A stretch of 64,000 bases of DNA from Fontibacter flavus (GCF_042432905.1 NZ_JBHLWI010000032.1:1-64000), one strand, 5' to 3'; positions 25,580 to 34,661 are shown, numbered from the stretch's first letter. Numbers and translations are program-made. Notes: generated by a model not told the origin, from the letters alone.

Positions 25580-26681
25580 ATGACATCAGACCAGTTGAAA
25601 GACTTGAAAGCCCGCGTTTCGGCTTTGAGGAGGTATCTTTGACTACGATAAAAAGAAAGCTGAGATAGAAGATTTAGAGGCAGTTTCTGCACAGCCTGAA
25701 TTTTGGAACAATCCGGAAGAGGCTGAAAAAACAATGAAGCAGATACAGGCCAGAAAAAGTTGGACCAGTTCCTACGAAGGAGTGGAGACTATCCTTCAGG
25801 ATCTAGAAGTCCTATATGATTTTTATTCCATGGATGAAGTTTCCGAAGAGGAAATCAAAGTGGAATATAAAAAAGCCCAGAAAGCTGTAGAAGAACTAGA
25901 GCTGAAGAAAATGCTTAGTGGTGAGGAAGACCAACTTTCTGCCATGCTGGAAATCAACCCGGGTGCAGGTGGGACAGAAAGTAATGACTGGGCTTCTATC
26001 CTGATGCGTATGTACATCATGTGGGGTGAAAAGAACGGCTATAAAGTGACCGAAGTTGACCTTCAAGAAGGTGAAGTCGCGGGTATAAAATCCGTTACTT
26101 TACAATTTGACGGACCTTTGGCTTATGGTTTTCTGAAATCTGAAACAGGTGTACACCGATTGGTGAGGGTTTCTCCTTTTGACTCCAATGGCAGAAGACA
26201 CACTTCTTTCGCCTCTGTCTATGTTTATCCTGTGGTGGACGATACGATAGAAATCGACATCAATCCTGCAGATGTAGAACTCCACACCTCAAGATCAGGT
26301 GGTGCAGGTGGGCAGAACGTGAACAAAGTAGAAACTAAGGTTCAATTGACCCACAAACCAACCGGCATTGTGGTAGTCTGCCAGATAGAACGTTCGCAGT
26401 TGGCCAACAGAGAAAGGGCCATGCAGATGTTAAAATCCAGACTATACCAAATGGAGATGGAGAAGAGGAATGCAGAAAGGGCAAAAATCGAATCGGGTAA
26501 AATGAGAATAGACTTTGGTTCTCAGATACGAAACTATGTCCTGCATCCATACAAGCTGATTAAAGACGCAAGAACAGGACATGAAACCTCAGATGTGCAA
26601 AGTGTTCTTGATGGTGATCTGAACGAATTCATCAAAGCCTTCCTTTTAGCGCAGAGCGAAGAGGAAGCCAATCAAAATTAA
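25580..26681 (+). CDS. prfB: Peptide chain release factor 2, with programmed +1 frameshift
   Basis: Release factor that terminates translation at UGA and UAA codons. The gene starts at 25580 in one frame and runs 20 codons to an in-frame TGA (25640-25642). Slippage by +1 at CTT TGA C moves reading into the frame that continues to 26681, giving 366 residues, the normal RF2 length. The slip site is the classic arrangement: an internal Shine-Dalgarno-like AGGAGG (25628-25633), TAT, CTT, then TGAC. The tripeptide SPF (198-200) marks RF2 stop codon recognition, and the catalytic GGQ is at 243-245. A naive call would start at 25734 and miss 51 residues. The slip makes synthesis self-regulated: low RF2 favours frameshifting. 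A terminator follows. Confidence 0.96.
25628..25643 (+). promoter_or_regulatory. prfB: RF2 programmed +1 frameshift site
   Basis: The 16 bases AGGAGGTATCTTTGAC contain the stimulatory Shine-Dalgarno-like element, the slippery CTT codon and the in-frame UGA followed by C, a poor termination context. The zero frame begins at the ATG at 25580 and the +1 frame from GAC at 25641 runs into the complete RF2 sequence. This is the conserved autoregulatory site of bacterial prfB. Confidence 0.96.
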
Positions 26682-26691
26682 ATAGACCTAT

Positions 26692-26727
26692 AAACCTTCC
26701 AGGTATTGATCCTGGGAGGTTTTTTTA
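26692..26727 (+). terminator. Rho-independent terminator after prfB
   Basis: Perfect 12-bp stem AAACCTTCCAGG (26692-26703) and CCTGGGAGGTTT (26711-26722; one mismatch-like G-T pair) with a seven-base loop, followed by TTTT. Confidence 0.9.
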
Positions 26728-26746
26728 GCATCCTGCAGCATCATCA

Positions 26747-27937
26747 ATGAAATTTCTCCCTCCCTTCTTTACGCTGAATTTTTTCTTGCTCTGCCTGAGC
26801 TCTTTTTTGTTTTTCGCTAGTTTCAACATGATCATTCCTGAATTACCGGCATATCTGACCTCTTTGGGAGGAGAAGACTATAAAGGATTGATCATCGCTC
26901 TTTTCACTCTGACTGCTGGCTTATCCAGGCCCTTTAGTGGTAAGCTTGCGGATAAAATAGGAAGAGTACCTGTCATGATTTTTGGGGCGGCCATCTGCTT
27001 TGTGGTCAGCTTGCTTTACCCTGTAATCACTTCTGTTGCCGGCTTTTTACTATTGAGGTTTGTTCATGGTTTTTCTACCGGCTTTACACCTACCGGTGTC
27101 TCCGCTTATGTCGCAGACATCGTTCCCTTCAATAGAAGAGGTGAAGCAATGGGCTTACAGTCATTATTTGGCTCCATGGGTATGGCTGCCGGACCTGCTT
27201 TTGGGGGATTTATCGGTCAAATTTGGGGAATTGAACCCTTGTTTTATGCTTCTGCATTTACAGCAATTCTATCTATCCTGGTAATCATCAGGCTGAAAGA
27301 GACCGTAAATGAAAAAGAGAAAATGAGCAGAAAACACCTGAAGCTGCACCGCCATGAAATCATCGAAAAAAGGGTGCTCAAACCTTCATTTGTATTGCTC
27401 CTGACTGTTTTTTCATTTGGCACAGTTTTGACCATTATTCCGGATTATTCTGAATTTCTGGGCATCCAAAATAAAGGCCTGTTCTTCGCAGTATTTACCT
27501 TGTCCTCCCTGGGCATCAGAATAATAGCGGGTAAAACATCTGACAAATACGGAAGAATCCCCGTCATGAAAGTAGCCACCATTTCTATGACCATAGCGAT
27601 GATGATGATAGCCTTTGCCCAAACCAAAACCATGCTCCTGCTTGGAGGGGTTATTTTCGGCTGCTCAGTGGGCATGAACTCCCCTACCATTTCTGCTTGG
27701 ACCATCGATTTATCCTTGGATGCGTTCAGGGGAAGGGCGCTGGCCACCATGTATATTGCCCTTGAAGCAGGTATAGGCATCGGTGCACTTGTATCAGGGT
27801 ATGTATTTGCCAATAAATCAGAAAACTTCCCATTGGTATTCGCCATTGGAGGAATTACTTCACTCTTGGCATTTTTCTATTTGTTTACCCTTCCAAGGGA
27901 ACAGAAATTCTTGGTGCCAGAAGACAAAAACCATTAA
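26747..27937 (+). CDS. MFS transporter
   Basis: A 396-residue major facilitator superfamily permease with about twelve predicted membrane helices. The conserved loop 2-3 motif appears as GKLADKIGRVPVM near residues 66-78, and the corresponding loop 8-9 motif as GKTSDKYGRIPVM near 264-276. A basic central loop (about 188-205) separates the two six-helix halves. Sequence resembles the multidrug/drug-proton antiporter type, but substrate cannot be given. It is monocistronic, 65 bases after prfB and beyond the prfB terminator. Confidence 0.9.
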   Translation: MKFLPPFFTLNFFLLCLSSFLFFASFNMIIPELPAYLTSLGGEDYKGLIIALFTLTAGLSRPFSGKLADKIGRVPVMIFGAAICFVVSLLYPVITSVAGFLLLRFVHGFSTGFTPTGVSAYVADIVPFNRRGEAMGLQSLFGSMGMAAGPAFGGFIGQIWGIEPLFYASAFTAILSILVIIRLKETVNEKEKMSRKHLKLHRHEIIEKRVLKPSFVLLLTVFSFGTVLTIIPDYSEFLGIQNKGLFFAVFTLSSLGIRIIAGKTSDKYGRIPVMKVATISMTIAMMMIAFAQTKTMLLLGGVIFGCSVGMNSPTISAWTIDLSLDAFRGRALATMYIALEAGIGIGALVSGYVFANKSENFPLVFAIGGITSLLAFFYLFTLPREQKFLVPEDKNH

Positions 27938-27960
27938 TGCAACCACTGGCGCAACACCTT

Positions 27961-27992
27961 AAAAAAAATCCCATGCCTTTTTAGACATGGGA
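27961..27992 (-). terminator. Rho-independent terminator of the 31946-28055 operon
   Basis: On the minus strand TCCCATG (27992-27986), a ten-base loop, CATGGGA, then eight T residues. Orientation of the U-tract shows it acts on the minus-strand operon that ends with the M24 peptidase gene. It lies 63 bases after that stop codon. Confidence 0.85.
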
Positions 27993-28054
27993 AATTGTAT
28001 GCAGATTAACAGCTGATTGATCATAAAGATCTAAGCAATTTATAGCGTTACAGA

Positions 28055-29410
28055 TTACCAGTTTTTAAGATAGCCTTGATTCCTTGGAATAATCATGAAA
28101 TCCTGCTGTCTACCATTCAGGTAAGTCACTTTTTGCCCGTCATAAAAGGCTCCTTCTTCCAACATAATCCTCACATCTTTGTTCCATTCTTTTACAAATA
28201 CCACAGCATTCAGCTCTATGGCATACACGGTGTTGGGATAGAGAGGATAATCTCCTGCACCTGGGGTGTCTCCCTGATTATCCCACATACCAATAGTAGG
28301 TCCGGAGGCATGTCCATGGAAACCAAGAGGATGGGAATAAATACTTCCTCTGATCCCTTCTTTTTCCATAACTTTTCGGCTCTCTCTCAAAATTTCATTC
28401 CCTGTTCTACCTGTCACAAAATTAGAAGTGAGGATATCCTGAAGCCTGTTCCCCACTTTGAAAGCGTCTTTTAAATATTGTGGGGCATCATTCTCCCCTG
28501 GTTTGAGGACATAAGCCAACTGTTGGGTATCTGTATTCAATCTTAAATAGGTGATCCCAAAATCAATGTGCAACATATCGCCTGGCATAATCACCTGAGA
28601 TTCTGCCTTTACGGCAAAAGATCTTTCATGTTCTTTCGATCCTGGATCAGGCCTCTGTATATCTACACTTGGATGGAACCAAGTGTCCAATTTCAGTTCT
28701 TTGATTCGCTCTCTATACCACCACTGAACATCTTCTGTAGTGGTAACTCCTGGGGTGATCACTTTTTCTGAGAGACCATCCTGAATGATATCATTCGCGA
28801 TTGCCTGAATATGTCTATAGGTAGCCATCTCAGATGGGGTTCTGCTCTCCAACCATCCTACAGCAAGATTTTGTGCAGAGGTGATTTTTTCATGCATCTC
28901 CTTAGGGAGGTATTCTTTCAAGGTATTGTATTCAGTCACATTCAAACCATCGGCATGTCCATAATCCTTGGCGATATTCAACCCTATTTTTTGGGGATTT
29001 CTCTTAACGATCAAATCCGTCAAGGCCTTCCATTGGTCAGGCTGTGTATCTGGATCCCAGGCCTTTTTGAAAGATTTACCCACATCATATCTCGCCACAG
29101 CCAAGGTTTCTACTTCTTTAGATCCCGGTGCCTTATACATCAACAGCATAGTCCTTCTTCTGGCCGCATGCCAAGTAGCAGGCAGAAATGTACGGATGAC
29201 CGGATCTTCATTGTATTCACGTGAGATGATTACCCACATATCAATCCCTGCCCTGTCCATCAAATCGGGCAAAAGTGTCTCGATTCTTTCTTCAAGCCAT
29301 TGATCGATGACTGCTGCCTGCTCCCTTTGACTGAGCACATGGAATTTTTGGGCAAAAGCTGTCTGGGCCAATAAAATCACGGACACCAAAAGCAATACGG
29401 TTTTTTTCAT
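28055..29410 (-). CDS. M24 family metallopeptidase (Xaa-Pro aminopeptidase-like)
   Basis: A 451-residue exported peptidase of the pita-bread fold. The signal peptide ends near residue 20 (TAFAQ). The C-terminal catalytic domain has the five metal ligands of the family in order: Asp in HIDFGITY, a second Asp eleven residues later in NTDTQQ, His in SHPLGFHGHASGP, and Glu residues in AIELNA and MLEEGAF. The N-terminal 170 residues form the creatinase-like domain. The product is likely periplasmic. It is the last gene of a predicted operon with the thioesterase (ten-base gap), MATE and NUDIX genes. Exact substrate is not known. Confidence 0.88.
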   Translation of the reverse strand: MKKTVLLLVSVILLAQTAFAQKFHVLSQREQAAVIDQWLEERIETLLPDLMDRAGIDMWVIISREYNEDPVIRTFLPATWHAARRRTMLLMYKAPGSKEVETLAVARYDVGKSFKKAWDPDTQPDQWKALTDLIVKRNPQKIGLNIAKDYGHADGLNVTEYNTLKEYLPKEMHEKITSAQNLAVGWLESRTPSEMATYRHIQAIANDIIQDGLSEKVITPGVTTTEDVQWWYRERIKELKLDTWFHPSVDIQRPDPGSKEHERSFAVKAESQVIMPGDMLHIDFGITYLRLNTDTQQLAYVLKPGENDAPQYLKDAFKVGNRLQDILTSNFVTGRTGNEILRESRKVMEKEGIRGSIYSHPLGFHGHASGPTIGMWDNQGDTPGAGDYPLYPNTVYAIELNAVVFVKEWNKDVRIMLEEGAFYDGQKVTYLNGRQQDFMIIPRNQGYLKNW

Positions 29411-29420
29411 ATTTTCTATT

Positions 29421-29975
29421 TTAAGATTGTATTATGCATCTTTCTTTTTCCAGCAATTTCGCCATCTCTCCTTTGTCCCAATTCTCTTTCATCTCCTTCA
29501 TGCTGGCATCATGGTCCTTTTTGAGCTTTTTCCTAAATATAGCCTCCACAAACCTTCTCACATCAGTCTTGCTTTCCAAAATCAGAGCAGGCACACGTGT
29601 AGGCTTGTCATCTTCCCCTTTGGCCACCATGGTAAAGTAGCAGGTATTGGTATGTTTGACGACCCCTGTTTTCACATTCTCAGAAATGACTTTGATGCCG
29701 ATGACCATGGAGCTGTTTCCAACATAATTAACCGATGCCTTCATGGACACGAGCTCACCAACTTCCACAGGCTGCAAAAAATCAACGGTATCAACCGAAA
29801 CCGTGACACAATAAGCACCACTGTGCTTGCTGGCTGTGGTAAAAGCCACTTTATCCATCAGTGATAAAAGAATTCCCCCATGGATTTTTCCTCCGAAATT
29901 GGCATAGGAAGGAATCATTAATTCTGTAATAACGGTCTTGGAAAAGCTAACCGTTCGCGCTGCATCTCGTTCCAT
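29421..29975 (-). CDS. Acyl-CoA thioesterase, hotdog fold
   Basis: A 184-residue cytoplasmic thioesterase of the YciA/BFIT-like hotdog group. The family core is visible in NFGGKIHGGILLSLMDKVAF (about residues 26-45) and SVDTVDFLQPVEVGELV (about 62-78). It probably hydrolyses fatty acyl-CoA. The C-terminal 35 residues form a charged helical extension. It begins 48 bases after the MATE stop and ends ten bases before the M24 start, consistent with one transcript. Confidence 0.87.
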   Translation of the reverse strand: MERDAARTVSFSKTVITELMIPSYANFGGKIHGGILLSLMDKVAFTTASKHSGAYCVTVSVDTVDFLQPVEVGELVSMKASVNYVGNSSMVIGIKVISENVKTGVVKHTNTCYFTMVAKGEDDKPTRVPALILESKTDVRRFVEAIFRKKLKKDHDASMKEMKENWDKGEMAKLLEKERCIIQS

Positions 29976-30023
29976 ATTTTCTTTTGGGAAAATAGGAAAG
30001 AAAAGTTTAAATAAAAAGTGAAT

Positions 30024-31388
30024 CTACACCGATGAGAGGGGTAAATTTTGCTTTTGCAACAACTTCGCACTAAGTGAATGGAAACGGTAGAGCAACAGAA
30101 TCCCGGTCACAGTCAACCCAATCAGCAAGCCATACCAAATTCCTACTTCCTTCATATCCATTACGAAACCGAAAACATAGCCCAAAGGCAAACCTATTAC
30201 CCAATAAGCTACTAAGGTTACGATCGTCGGTACCCGAACATCGGACATTCCTCTCAATGCTCCAAGGCCCACAACTTGAATTCCATCAGACAATTGGAAC
30301 AATCCCGCAATGACCAGCAGTGTTGCACTCATTTTGATCACGTCCATATCATCAATATATAGGGAAGGCAAAAACTCCCTGAACAATATAAATATCAAGG
30401 CCGTCATGCTCATAAATATGGCCACCATCACGAAAGTAGTGAATCCTGCTTCTCTCAATGTCCGGATATCTTTCCGGCCTAACTGATTCCCAACTCGGAT
30501 CATTGCAGCCGTGGACAAGCCGGAAGCCATCATATAACTTATTGATGCCAAATTAATCGCAATCTGATGTGCCGCCAAGGCGGTTACGCCTATCCATCCC
30601 ATCATGATCGCCGCAGAACTGAAGGCTCCTACTTCGAAGATAAACTGAAAACCGGTTGGGACACCAATTCGCAACATCTTACTGATCATTGGGAAGCTGA
30701 GCCTTTTCAACTTAAAACTGATATTGAATGGCTTGTATCTTTTTGATTTGAGTATATAATATGCCATAAAAAGACCCATCAACACCCTTGAAATCAAAGT
30801 AGCCCATCCTGCCCCATTCAATCCCATAGCTGGAAATCCAAGATTTCCATAGATCAAAACCCAGTTTAGAAACACATTTGCCCCATTACAGATCAAAGTG
30901 ATATACATGGCCTGTTTTGTTTGGGAAAGCCCTTCTGCAAACTGTTTGAAAGTCTGAAAAAACATAAAAGGCAATAAAGAAAGGGTAATGATAGCCAGGT
31001 AAGGAATTGCCAAGACCACCACTTCACCTGGCTGGTTCAGGTGATGCAATAAAGGAGAAGACATCACGATCAATAGGAACAGCATGATTCCTGATGCCAT
31101 ATTGATGATAAAACCATGATTGAAAAGTCTGGAAATCCGCTTTGGGTTATTCTTACCATCAGCCATTGCTACCAAAGGTGTAATGGACATGGAAACCCCA
31201 ATACCAAACATCAGTACGACGTAAAAGATACTGTTGGCCAGCGAAGCAGCAGCAAGAGGTTCCGCTCCCAGTCGTCCCACCATCATGCTGTCCGCCACAC
31301 CTACCAACACTTGCCCCAACTGACTCAGCATCACAGGGAAAGCCAAAGAAAAAGTTTTGGAAAAATTATCTTTAAAATTGGAAATCAT
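30024..31388 (-). CDS. MATE family efflux transporter
   Basis: A 454-residue multidrug and toxin extrusion family permease with about twelve helices. The paired half-repeats each contain the family pattern (first half: LSQLGQVLVGVADSMMVGRLG; second half: LAAHQIAINLASISYMMASG). The ATG at 31388 is preferred; the reading frame could start six bases earlier with TTG. It is placed 15 bases after the NUDIX stop, so probably co-transcribed with it. Coupling ion and substrate are unknown. The symbol of the NorM-like group is not assigned. Confidence 0.9.
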   Translation of the reverse strand: MISNFKDNFSKTFSLAFPVMLSQLGQVLVGVADSMMVGRLGAEPLAAASLANSIFYVVLMFGIGVSMSITPLVAMADGKNNPKRISRLFNHGFIINMASGIMLFLLIVMSSPLLHHLNQPGEVVVLAIPYLAIITLSLLPFMFFQTFKQFAEGLSQTKQAMYITLICNGANVFLNWVLIYGNLGFPAMGLNGAGWATLISRVLMGLFMAYYILKSKRYKPFNISFKLKRLSFPMISKMLRIGVPTGFQFIFEVGAFSSAAIMMGWIGVTALAAHQIAINLASISYMMASGLSTAAMIRVGNQLGRKDIRTLREAGFTTFVMVAIFMSMTALIFILFREFLPSLYIDDMDVIKMSATLLVIAGLFQLSDGIQVVGLGALRGMSDVRVPTIVTLVAYWVIGLPLGYVFGFVMDMKEVGIWYGLLIGLTVTGILLLYRFHSLSAKLLQKQNLPLSSV

Positions 31389-31403
31389 GATCAATAAGCT
31401 GAT

Positions 31404-31946
31404 TTAAATATTCAAGAGTCTTGCAACTTTCAATAAGCCCGCTATAGAAATCCCATCTGTGATTTCTCCATCCATCACTTTTTGAACTGCATCTTTTAAA
31501 GGCAACTTGAGAATTTGAAGTTGCTCGGTTTCTTCAAATGCTGTTTCTCCCTGACTGAGATTTTCAGCCAGAAACACAAATCCCTCCTCATCTGTGACAG
31601 AATTAGAGGTATGGATCCTCATTATCATGGTCCACTTTTCAGCAAGAAGGCCTGTTTCTTCCTTGAGTTCTCTTTGAGCTGAATCAAGAATATCTTTGGC
31701 AATCGGCCCGCCCCCCATGGGGATTTCCCATGAATATTCATCCAAGGGATAACGGTACTGCCCAACAAGCCAGGTATTGCCTTGTTCATCTATTGGAATA
31801 ATTCCAAGCGCCTTGTTTTTAAAGGAAACCTTTCCATAAATACCATCTTTCCCAGAAGGAATAACGACATCATGTTCTTCTAACTTGATCCAAGGGTTTT
31901 CGTAAATGACCCTCTTCGATTTTGTTTTCCAAGGATTTTCCATCAT
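31404..31946 (-). CDS. NUDIX hydrolase, ADP-ribose pyrophosphatase-like
   Basis: A 180-residue NUDIX protein resembling ADP-ribose or nucleotide-sugar pyrophosphatases. The NUDIX box is seen around residues 75-97 with an intact RELKEETGL second half that supplies the main metal ligands. The first conserved Glu of the box (G-x5-E) is replaced by Lys (GGPIAKD), an unusual change that is often tolerated but deserves checking. The two Met codons in tandem at the start are equivalent. It heads the operon, just beyond the terminator of the upstream Lrp-type gene. Confidence 0.85.
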   Translation of the reverse strand: MMENPWKTKSKRVIYENPWIKLEEHDVVIPSGKDGIYGKVSFKNKALGIIPIDEQGNTWLVGQYRYPLDEYSWEIPMGGGPIAKDILDSAQRELKEETGLLAEKWTMIMRIHTSNSVTDEEGFVFLAENLSQGETAFEETEQLQILKLPLKDAVQKVMDGEITDGISIAGLLKVARLLNI

Positions 31947-31953
31947 ATAACAT

Positions 31954-31983
31954 AAAAAAAGGGTGACTGGAAGCCACCCTTTT
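31954..31983 (-). terminator. Rho-independent terminator between Lrp/AsnC and NUDIX genes
   Basis: On the minus strand AAAAGGGTG pairs with CACCCTTTT around a short loop, followed by a run of seven T. It lies 23 bases past the stop of the Lrp/AsnC gene and just before the NUDIX start, separating the two transcripts. Confidence 0.88.
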
Positions 31984-32005
31984 CACTTTGTATTCTTATT
32001 AAGTT

Positions 32006-32488
32006 TTAAGCAGGGATAGGCAATACTTTGCTGTCCTTAAAGGTAGAAAGAATAACCATAGATTGCATGGAATCCACCTCTTTGATTTCACTTACTTTTT
32101 CAAGCATCAGCTTTTGGTAAGCCGTGATGTCCTTAGCAATGATCTTCAAAATAAAGTCACCTGTACCGGTAATGTGATGACATTCAATCACCTCATGAAT
32201 ACCATTGATCTCTTTCATGAAAGCATCAATATTGGTTTTGTTGTGACCTATTAAGCTCACCAACACAAATGTACTGACACCCAAACCGATTTTTTCAGGA
32301 TCCAATTTGGCATGATAACTTTTAATTATACCTGACTGCTCAAGTTTTTTAACTCTTTCCAAAGTTGGAGCAGGTGAAAGTCCAATGTCTTTTGAAAGTT
32401 GTGCGTTAGTTATTTTGGCGTTAGCCTGAAGGATCTCAAGGATCTTGCGGTCTATTTTGTCGAATTTCACTTTTATGCTGTTATCCAT
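32006..32488 (-). CDS. Lrp/AsnC family transcriptional regulator
   Basis: A 160-residue feast/famine regulator. The N-terminal winged helix-turn-helix (about residues 10-60) is recognisable from KIDRKILEILQANAKITNAQ and IGLSPAPTLERVKKLEQSG; the C-terminal RAM ligand domain follows with VSLIGHNKTNIDAFMKEI and GTGDFILKIIAKD. Such proteins bind amino acids or related metabolites and form octamers on DNA. The last 15 residues (TFKDSKVLPIPA) form a short tail. A matched pair of ATTTCGAAAT palindromes upstream (32577 and 32607) suggests autoregulation. Terminated separately from the NUDIX operon. Confidence 0.92.
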   Translation of the reverse strand: MDNSIKVKFDKIDRKILEILQANAKITNAQLSKDIGLSPAPTLERVKKLEQSGIIKSYHAKLDPEKIGLGVSTFVLVSLIGHNKTNIDAFMKEINGIHEVIECHHITGTGDFILKIIAKDITAYQKLMLEKVSEIKEVDSMQSMVILSTFKDSKVLPIPA

Positions 32489-32519
32489 AATTGAAGAATT
32501 TTCAAAATTTTATGTCGTG

Positions 32520-32527
32520 CAAAGGTA
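32520..32527 (-). promoter_or_regulatory. -7 element of the Lrp/AsnC gene
   Basis: On the minus strand TACCTTTG matches TAnnTTTG exactly. Transcription would start near 32513, some 25 bases before the start codon. The -33 region is weak. Confidence 0.55.
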
Positions 32528-32573
32528 ATATATTTTGATATTGTTTTAAAGCAATTATTCACAAAAAACGTGA

Positions 32574-32624
32574 GTAATTTCGAAATATTGTTACATGATT
32601 GTAGTGATTTCGAAATTTTTACAT
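32574..32624. promoter_or_regulatory. Candidate Lrp/AsnC operator, two 30-bp-spaced palindromes
   Basis: The 10-base palindrome ATTTCGAAAT occurs at 32577-32586 and again at 32607-32616, with start points exactly 30 bases apart, close to three helical turns. Flanking bases are also shared (AGTA or AGTG before, TTACAT after), so the whole is a direct repeat of about 20 bases with a palindromic core. It lies about 50-90 bases upstream of the -7 element of the Lrp-type gene. Octameric Lrp-family proteins bind such phased sites. Operator function is inferred. Confidence 0.55.
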
Positions 32625-32698
32625 GGATTTCACTCCATATTACTGAATTAATTCAAATTATCTCTTGAATTTTAAAACAAATAACGAGAAAACATGAA

Positions 32699-33937
32699 TT
32701 AAAGTTTATTCTTTTTGATATATTCTCTTGCCTCTTTGTGTGCCGGGTGCTTTCTTTTAGCGTATTTTTTCACCTGATTGAAATACTCTTTGGCTTTGCT
32801 TTTATTTTTTTCCTCATTGGCCATTTTACCCAATGCGATCAGGGAGTACAAATAATAACCACTTTCCTGGCTTTCGGACTCTTCCCCATAAGAGAGGGTT
32901 TGCAAATAATATTTTTTTGCCAATGGCTTATCATTCACCCTATCATAATATTGGGCAAGATAGAATGCAGCATACCTACCACTATTGGCTTCATAACCGG
33001 TCCATTTTTCTTCAATTCTTCTAAGAATTTCTTCAGAATGTACTTTGGACTCCACTATTCTGCCCACTGTATACAAATGCCGAGCATATGATCGGTGGAA
33101 ATACGGGTTGTTAGGAAACTTGGAATGCAGATAATCCGTGATGGCCAAGGCTTTATATGGCTGCTTTTCATCGGAAGCATATAACCTAAAGAGGAAATAC
33201 TGTGCCTCAACTCTTGCATAAAAAGCATTTTGGGCCACATCTTCCAACTGCTTCAATCCTAATTCTTTGTTGCCTTTAGGAAAAAGGGCCACCACCGGCT
33301 TAAGAATCGGATAATTTTCAGGAATCCAAACCGAGAAATAATTGAAAAGCGCATCACCCAACAAGAGTTCGGGATTTAACTCCTCTTCACCCCTGCTCAA
33401 ATTGAGATATTTCAAAGCGTTTTTACCCGCAAAGGTCGCTCTGGTCCAGCTTTTCCTCTCACTTAACAATCTTCCTTGAAACCCATAAGCACCAGCGAGG
33501 AAAAACGCAGCTTCTTTATTATCAGGTTCATTATCCAATATTTTCTTTGCTTTGTCAATGACCACATCCATCTGCTTGAGAAAAAGATCATCAAAACGTT
33601 TATTTTCTACATCTGGAGCAATTTTCCACCAAGTACTGAGCCCCTGTAAAAAATATGGCAGCGGATGTTCAGGATATTGATATTCCATGACTTTGAAACC
33701 TCTTTCCGCCTTTTCAAACTCAAAATTGTACAGCGCATTTACCGTCTCGGTAATCCTGAACTGCAAACCTTTATCCAAAAGCAAATATGGAGATTCTCCT
33801 TCGCCAATCTTATCCAAAGCCTGCATTCCAGAAGACTCCTGCAACTGCCTTGCCTGAAGACCTTCTAAAAGAGACGCCGGAAAAGCTACTAAGCCTAACA
33901 CACAAATTATTACTGCTATTTTAAGACTAGCTCGCAT
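32699..33937 (-). CDS. TPR-repeat exported protein
   Basis: A 412-residue protein with an N-terminal signal peptide or anchor (about residues 1-25) followed by helical tetratricopeptide-like repeats across the rest, for example KAERGFKVMEYQYPEHPLPY, PYKALAITDYLHSKFPNNPY and NKSKAKEYFNQVKKYAKRKHP. No enzymatic motif is seen. Probably periplasmic, mediating protein contacts. It has an exact -7 promoter element upstream and is divergent from the small membrane protein gene at 34014. Confidence 0.75.
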   Translation of the reverse strand: MRASLKIAVIICVLGLVAFPASLLEGLQARQLQESSGMQALDKIGEGESPYLLLDKGLQFRITETVNALYNFEFEKAERGFKVMEYQYPEHPLPYFLQGLSTWWKIAPDVENKRFDDLFLKQMDVVIDKAKKILDNEPDNKEAAFFLAGAYGFQGRLLSERKSWTRATFAGKNALKYLNLSRGEEELNPELLLGDALFNYFSVWIPENYPILKPVVALFPKGNKELGLKQLEDVAQNAFYARVEAQYFLFRLYASDEKQPYKALAITDYLHSKFPNNPYFHRSYARHLYTVGRIVESKVHSEEILRRIEEKWTGYEANSGRYAAFYLAQYYDRVNDKPLAKKYYLQTLSYGEESESQESGYYLYSLIALGKMANEEKNKSKAKEYFNQVKKYAKRKHPAHKEAREYIKKNKL

Positions 33938-33956
33938 TCTTATTCTAAATTTTCTA

Positions 33957-33964
33957 CAAAATTA
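33957..33964 (-). promoter_or_regulatory. -7 element of the TPR protein gene
   Basis: Minus-strand TAATTTTG, an exact TAnnTTTG match, with predicted transcription start about 13 bases before the ATG at 33937. A matching TTTG at -33 is not seen. Confidence 0.5.
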
Positions 33965-34013
33965 AGGGGTATTCCAAACAATCGTTTAGATTTGGCATAA
34001 TTATTTTAAAATC

Positions 34014-34661
34014 ATGAGCAAACCGCAGACCCTAATCTCTCAACGCATGGAATCAGTTTTAGATTTCGATAAGAGGTTATTTTTTTTCCTTTTGGTTATT
34101 TTTTTCATTCTGATCAGGTATATCACCAATGACCTGATCCTGGAATCCATACCTGGTTACGAAAAACTCGAAAAAGATGGCTCTCTGACCATTTTTCACA
34201 TTTTCAATACGCTCAATTATCTCTGGACTCCGTTTGCGCTTTTATGGAAGTTTACATTGACTGCTTTCATTATTTGGACAGGATCCTTTGCCTTTGGTTA
34301 TAAAACCTCTTTTGTGAAACTCTGGCAGTTTGCCCTCTTTGCAGAGATTGTATTTATCGTTCCAGAGTTGCTTAAAATGATTTATTTCATTCAACCTGCT
34401 GATGGGGTCACCTTTCAAGAGATACGTGATTTTTATCCATTTTCTTTGTTTTCCATGATTGATGCACATTCAGTTGCCTCAAAATACCATTACCCTTTGA
34501 GGGCCCTCAACCTTTTTGAACTGATCTACATCATCCTATTGATTTTAGGCTTTCATACCATCAGCAAACGAAGTATCAAAGAGTCTATTCTAGTCATCCT
34601 GTTCAGCTATGTCTTGTTTTTCCTGTTATGGCTGATTTTTTACATTTTGGTATATAAATAA
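34014..34661 (+). CDS. Hypothetical integral membrane protein, five predicted helices
   Basis: A 215-residue protein with predicted membrane segments near residues 22-36, 72-95, 103-126, 165-181 and 189-213. The topology and absence of catalytic motifs loosely resemble YIP1-type membrane proteins, but I cannot assign a family with confidence. The gene is divergent from the TPR protein gene and precedes the CocE/NonD hydrolase on the same strand by 72 bases. Confidence 0.65.
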   Translation: MSKPQTLISQRMESVLDFDKRLFFFLLVIFFILIRYITNDLILESIPGYEKLEKDGSLTIFHIFNTLNYLWTPFALLWKFTLTAFIIWTGSFAFGYKTSFVKLWQFALFAEIVFIVPELLKMIYFIQPADGVTFQEIRDFYPFSLFSMIDAHSVASKYHYPLRALNLFELIYIILLILGFHTISKRSIKESILVILFSYVLFFLLWLIFYILVYK

